DNA of 64,000 nucleotides from Amycolatopsis orientalis DSM 43388 (GTDB lineage Bacteria; Actinomycetota; Actinomycetes; Mycobacteriales; Pseudonocardiaceae): positions 112,141 through 176,140 of the forward strand of contig NZ_ASXG01000182.1 of the NCBI RefSeq assembly GCF_000411975.1. Direction: 5' to 3'. A program made the position numbers and the translations under genes. A model generated the notes under the pieces. That model had not been told where the DNA came from, made no database searches, and saw nothing but the letters and a program-made list of their open reading frames with translations. Positions 60,817 to 64,000 of the stretch are shown one piece after another. The first letter of the stretch is position 1. Every line of letters starts with the position of its first letter.

Positions 60817-62313
60817 ATGGGTACGGATCTCTCGGCACACCCCGGCCGGCTCGATCGCGGACGGTACCGCCGGAAGGTCCAGCGGTGCCTGGACACCCTG
60901 GCGCGCATGCTCACCGACGGCAGTTTTTCCTTTCCCCGCAAGAACATCGGACTCGAAGTCGAGCTGAATCTGGTGGACGGGCAACTGCGCCCGTCGATGA
61001 CCAACTCGGTCGTGCTGGAGGCGCTCGACGACGCCGCGTTCACCACCGAACTCGGCCAGCACAACCTCGAACTCAACGTGCCGCCGCGCCCGCTCGCCGG
61101 GGATTCCGCGCTGCGCTTGGAAGAAGACCTGCACTGCTACCTCGCGAAAGCGCAGGAGAGCGCGGCGCACACCGGCTCGTCGGTGGCCATGATCGGCATC
61201 CTGCCGACGCTGCGGCCGGAGCATTTCGACCAGAAGTGGCTTTCCCACAAAACGCGCTATTCCTCGCTGAACGACGAGATCTTCGCCGCCCGCGGCGAGC
61301 GGATCGCGCTCGCGATGGACGGCCTGGCCTTGCCCGGAGCGCAGCCGGAGCGGCTGCGGCACTACGCGGAGTCCATTCTCCCGGAGGCCGCCTGTACTTC
61401 AGTCCAATTGCACCTGCAGGTCGCCCCGGAGGAATTCGCGGCGCACTGGAACGCCGCGCAATGCCTCGCCGGGGTCCAGATCGCGCTCGCCTCGAACTCT
61501 CCGTTCCTGCTGGGCAAGGCGTTGTGGCACGAAACGCGGATCCCGTTGTTCCAGCAGGCCACCGACACCCGCCCGGAGGAGCTGAAAAACCAGGGCGTCC
61601 GGCCGCGGGTGTGGTTCGGCGAACGATGGATCACGTCGATCTTCGACTTGTTCGAGGAGAACGTCCGCTATTTTCCGGGTCTCCTGCCGGAGACGGACGT
61701 CGAGGACCCGATCGAAGCGCTGGAATCCGGGCAGGCGCCGAAGCTCGCCGAACTGCGGCTGCACAACGGAACGATCTGGCGGTGGAACCGGCCGGTGTAC
61801 GACGTCGTCGACGGCCTGCCGCACCTTAGGGTGGAAAACCGGGTGCTGCCCGCCGGTCCGACGGTCGCCGACATCGTGGCCAACGCGGCGTTTTTCTACG
61901 GGGCGCAACGCGCGCTCGCGGAGCAGGACCGGCCGGTCTGGTCGCAGATGTCGTTCCAGGCAGCCGAAGAAAACCTCTACGAGGGTGCGCGCAAGGGTTT
62001 CGACGCGCAGTTGTACTGGCCGGGCATCGGCTGGATCCCGCCGGACGAACTGGCGTTGCGGGTGCTGCTGCCCCTGGCACACGAAGGCCTCCGTCGTTCG
62101 GACGTGTCCGACGAAGCCCGGGTGCGCTATCTCGGCATCATCGAACGCCGCTGCCTCGCCCGCCGCAGCGGCGCGACCTGGCAGCGCGACTACGTGCTGC
62201 GCGCGCACGAACGCGGCGCCGACCGCGAAACCGCGCTCAACTGGATGCTGCGGCGGTATCTGGAGCTCTCCGCGGAGGGCGAACCGGTGCACACCTGGTC
62301 GCTCGACGGCTGA
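60817..62313 (+). CDS. Glutamate-cysteine ligase family (GCS2) protein
   Basis: A 498-residue ATP-dependent carboxylate-amine ligase. NIGLEVELNLVDGQLRPS near residue 48 is the metal/ATP-binding start of the GCS2 fold, and GQHNLELNVPPRPL, SVQLHLQVAPEEFAAHWNAA and ELRLHNGTIWRWNRP follow. The host should use mycothiol, so a glutathione role is not expected; some relatives make other gamma-glutamyl compounds. It stands alone, with a TetR gene 51 bases downstream. Confidence 0.87.
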   Translation: MGTDLSAHPGRLDRGRYRRKVQRCLDTLARMLTDGSFSFPRKNIGLEVELNLVDGQLRPSMTNSVVLEALDDAAFTTELGQHNLELNVPPRPLAGDSALRLEEDLHCYLAKAQESAAHTGSSVAMIGILPTLRPEHFDQKWLSHKTRYSSLNDEIFAARGERIALAMDGLALPGAQPERLRHYAESILPEAACTSVQLHLQVAPEEFAAHWNAAQCLAGVQIALASNSPFLLGKALWHETRIPLFQQATDTRPEELKNQGVRPRVWFGERWITSIFDLFEENVRYFPGLLPETDVEDPIEALESGQAPKLAELRLHNGTIWRWNRPVYDVVDGLPHLRVENRVLPAGPTVADIVANAAFFYGAQRALAEQDRPVWSQMSFQAAEENLYEGARKGFDAQLYWPGIGWIPPDELALRVLLPLAHEGLRRSDVSDEARVRYLGIIERRCLARRSGATWQRDYVLRAHERGADRETALNWMLRRYLELSAEGEPVHTWSLDG

Positions 62314-62364
62314 GCCGGTTCGCGCGGTCCCCTAAGGTATTCCGCACGGAAGGGGGTGGCGCGC

Positions 62365-62967
62365 GTGCCGAAGGTGCTGGGCGGTTCGCTCGAAGCGCAC
62401 CGCCGCGAAGTGCGGTCACGGGTGTTCGACGTCGTCCGTGCGCAGCTGTACGAGCGCGGGTTCGACGCGATCACGCTCGCCGGCGTCGCCGCGGAGGCCG
62501 GGCTCGGCCGCACCGCGATGTACAACCACTTCCCGGACAAGGAGAGCCTGCTCGTCGCGTTCGTGGAGGACGAGGCCGCACGGTATGTCGAGCGGCTGCG
62601 CGCGGCGGTGGACGCTGAACCGGACCCGGTCGCCCAGCTGGCCACGTTCGTCCGGCTGCAGTTGCGCGTACTGGCCGAGCATCACCTTCCCCCGGGCACC
62701 GCGCTGGAGTCCGCGCTCGCGCCCGCCGCGTACCAGCGGATCAGCGCGCACGCCGACCCGATCATCGAGCAGCTTCGCTCGGTGCTGCTCGCCGGAGTCG
62801 ACGCGGGCAGCTGGCCCGCGCAGGACCTCGACGTGGTGGTTCCGATGATCACCGCCGCACTGGGCAGCCGCCAGGTCATCGATGTGCCCGCCGACCAGCT
62901 GGAAGACGCTATCGAAGCCGCCGTGCGGTTCGTCCGGCGAGCAGTCGGTTCGAGTGAAACCGGCTGA
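62365..62967 (+). CDS. TetR-family regulator upstream of the heme oxygenase gene
   Basis: A 200-residue regulator with helix-turn-helix ITLAGVAAEAGLGRTAMYNHFPDKESLLVAF (quoted in part: AGVAAEAGLGRTAMYNHF) near residues 36-53. GGAAGGGG with proper spacing selects GTG 62365 over GTG 62356. It ends 2 bases before an iron box and 38 before a palindrome in the heme-oxygenase promoter, which may be its target. Confidence 0.9.
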   Translation: MPKVLGGSLEAHRREVRSRVFDVVRAQLYERGFDAITLAGVAAEAGLGRTAMYNHFPDKESLLVAFVEDEAARYVERLRAAVDAEPDPVAQLATFVRLQLRVLAEHHLPPGTALESALAPAAYQRISAHADPIIEQLRSVLLAGVDAGSWPAQDLDVVVPMITAALGSRQVIDVPADQLEDAIEAAVRFVRRAVGSSETG

Positions 62968-62969
62968 TT

Positions 62970-62983
62970 TTAGGCTAGCCTAA
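62970..62983. promoter_or_regulatory. Iron box (DtxR/IdeR-type) upstream of the heme oxygenase gene
   Basis: TTAGGCTAGCCTAA is a perfect 14-bp palindrome that agrees at 13 of 14 positions with the half-to-half core TTAGGCTAACCTAA of the DtxR/IdeR consensus. It overlaps the expected -35 region of a promoter whose -10 may be TACAGT at 62999-63004. Iron-dependent repression of the heme oxygenase gene is expected. Confidence 0.85.
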
Positions 62984-63005
62984 GTACCGGTCGTGGCCTA
63001 CAGTT

Positions 63006-63028
63006 CTTTCTGACAGCTTGTCAGAAAG
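63006..63028. promoter_or_regulatory. Palindrome at the heme oxygenase transcription start
   Basis: CTTTCTGACA (63006-63015) and TGTCAGAAAG (63019-63028) are perfect 10-bp arms around GCT. The site lies directly after the candidate -10 and five bases before the ribosome site, where a TetR dimer would block initiation. The TetR gene just upstream is the obvious candidate. Confidence 0.7.
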
Positions 63029-63045
63029 ACGCCGGGAGGCCTTTG

Positions 63046-63720
63046 ATGACAGTGACCGCGGACCTCGAAGCCAGCCCGTTCTCCGGACAGCTGCGCGCGT
63101 CCACGAGGACGGTGCACGACAAGGCCAACCACTCGACGTACATGAACGCCCTCCTCGGCGGCGAGCTGACCCTGGCCGGCTACGCGGCGCTGGCCACCCA
63201 GTACTACTTCATCTACCAGGCGATCGAGCGCGCCGGCGACGCGATGGCCGACGATCCGGTCGGCGGCCAGTTCGTGTTCGAGGAACTGCGCCGGCTGCCC
63301 GCGCTGGAACGCGACCTCGCCCGCCTGGTCGGCCCGAACTGGCGCACCGAGATCGCCCCGCTCGCCGCCACCGAGGCCTACACCGCGCGGATCGCCGAGG
63401 CATCGCGCTGGTCCGGCGGGTTCGTGGCGCACCACTACACGCGCTACCTCGGCGACATCGCCGGCGGCCAGATCATCCGGCGGCTGCTGGAGAAGAAGTT
63501 CGACCTCGCCGAGGCGGGCACGCTCTTCTACCGCTTCGACCAGATCGGCAGCGCCCCCGCCTTCCGCGACCGCTACCGCGCGAAGCTGGACGAGGCGCCG
63601 TGGAGCGAGGAGGACCGGGCCCGGGTGATCGACGAATCCGTGGTCGCCTTCGAGCACAACGTGGCGGTGTTCGACGAGCTGGCGCTGGACCTCGACCGGT
63701 ACCGCGACCCGGCGGCATGA
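63046..63720 (+). CDS. hmuO: Biliverdin-producing heme oxygenase
   Basis: A 224-residue all-helical heme oxygenase that opens heme with O2 to release biliverdin, CO and iron. The proximal heme ligand is His24 in TVHDKANHSTYM, as in corynebacterial HmuO. The glycine-rich distal helix is HYTRYLGDIAGGQIIRR. GGGAGG seven bases before ATG 63046 fixes the start. An iron box and a second palindrome sit in the promoter. A superoxide dismutase gene follows with its own ribosome site. Confidence 0.95.
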   Translation: MTVTADLEASPFSGQLRASTRTVHDKANHSTYMNALLGGELTLAGYAALATQYYFIYQAIERAGDAMADDPVGGQFVFEELRRLPALERDLARLVGPNWRTEIAPLAATEAYTARIAEASRWSGGFVAHHYTRYLGDIAGGQIIRRLLEKKFDLAEAGTLFYRFDQIGSAPAFRDRYRAKLDEAPWSEEDRARVIDESVVAFEHNVAVFDELALDLDRYRDPAA

Positions 63721-63767
63721 GCCGGGTCACAGCGAGTTGACCTCCACCTAGCTTGAAGTACGACGCT

Positions 63768-63811
63768 CGGTTTCAGAAGGCTCCCGCGAGGGAAGCCGCC
63801 AAGCGAAACCG
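63768..63811 (+). promoter_or_regulatory. Nested hairpin in the superoxide dismutase leader
   Basis: The outer arms CGGTTTC (63768-63774) and GAAACCG (63805-63811) enclose an inner stem GGCTCCC (63779-63785) with GGGAAGCC (63790-63797) and a GCGA loop. It ends 10 bases before the GGAGG of the dismutase gene. It may be the terminator of the heme oxygenase gene or a leader structure. Confidence 0.5.
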
Positions 63812-63834
63812 CGCGTCGATCAGAAGGAGGGCCC

Positions 63835-64000
63835 ATGGCCCGGTACGAGCTGCCCGAACTCGACTACGACTACGGTGCTCTCGCGCCCTACATTTCGGGC
63901 GAGATCAACGAGCTGCACCACAGCAAGCACCACGCGACCTACGTCAAGGGCGCGAACGACACGCTGGACAAGCTCGCCGCCGCGCGCGAGGCGGGAGACT
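63835..64000 (+). CDS. sodA: Superoxide dismutase (Fe/Mn), 5' part
   Basis: The first 55 codons of an iron/manganese superoxide dismutase, cut by the window end. MARYELPELDYDYGALAPYI and the helix SGEINELHHSKHHATYVKGAN contain the first metal-ligand His and the gateway His-Tyr region of the family. AGAAGGAGG upstream of ATG 63835 is a strong ribosome site. It detoxifies superoxide in the cytoplasm. The adjacent iron-controlled heme oxygenase suggests a shared link to iron and oxidative stress. The metal type cannot be decided from this part. Confidence 0.95.
   Translation, partial: MARYELPELDYDYGALAPYISGEINELHHSKHHATYVKGANDTLDKLAAAREAGD

Noticed and set aside
60817..62313. Calling the GCS2 protein a glutathione-synthesis enzyme or EgtA
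   Set aside because: No glutathione synthetase or other ergothioneine genes are nearby, and the gene order gives no support.

Overview
The window is a high-GC actinomycete chromosome segment, most likely from Pseudonocardiaceae and probably Amycolatopsis. This rests on gene content: a mycothiol-dependent dehydrogenase, SepH next to an actinobacterial SerC, an EphD-type hydrolase/dehydrogenase fusion, a DtxR/IdeR-type iron box, many GTG starts and 4-base ATGA/GTGA gene overlaps. The assignment is inference. I see no prophage, insertion sequence, CRISPR array, tRNA, rRNA or large biosynthetic cluster. Genes are densely packed, and most of the interest lies in small regulatory modules.

1-10.9 kb: the end of an acyl-CoA ligase, a three-gene CUT1 sugar uptake operon without its ATPase, a DUF4190 protein, a Tat-exported metallophosphoesterase, a thioesterase, a secreted C39-like peptidase, a DinB protein, a mycothiol-dependent dehydrogenase (mscR) and a gamma-glutamylcyclotransferase-like gene. 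10.9-17.1 kb: an AGPS-like flavoprotein diverging from tetR-glpD, then an XRE regulator coupled to an ABC-2 exporter. 17.1-24.8 kb: photolyase, citrate synthase gltA, a PfkB kinase with a TetR that faces an acyl-CoA dehydrogenase, an HxlR regulator facing an NmrA-like protein, and a Uma2 protein.

24.9-31.2 kb: amidohydrolase, GNAT, aldose epimerase, a TetR operon with two tandem metallo-beta-lactamase-fold paralogues, and an SDR/TetR divergent pair with two strong operators. 31.2-37.8 kb: an accessory catabolic block in which a PLP enzyme plus amino-acid permease diverges from a KynB-like cyclase plus a ThDP enzyme, with a second permease converging; its substrate is unknown. 37.9-48.8 kb: lipoprotein, MFS exporter, pdxH, an NCS1 permease with a Cys-rich tail, the urease operon ureABCFGD (no ureE), and a second citrate synthase.

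48.8-64 kb: an ephD-tetR operon, an ABC transporter with its own two-component system, a beta-lactamase-fold hydrolase, a serC-sepH-(yjbR)-DUF2537-trmH block that resembles mycobacterial gene order, a GCS2 ligase, a TetR gene, an iron-box-controlled heme oxygenase and the start of a superoxide dismutase gene.

The most striking signals are at DNA level. (i) The palindrome TCCAC(A/T)GTGGA occurs eight times exactly, always inside genes and in three reading frames. (ii) A family of long hairpins sits just behind three stop codons, one of them with a perfect 23-bp stem. (iii) Strong candidate operators are visible beside most of the regulators.
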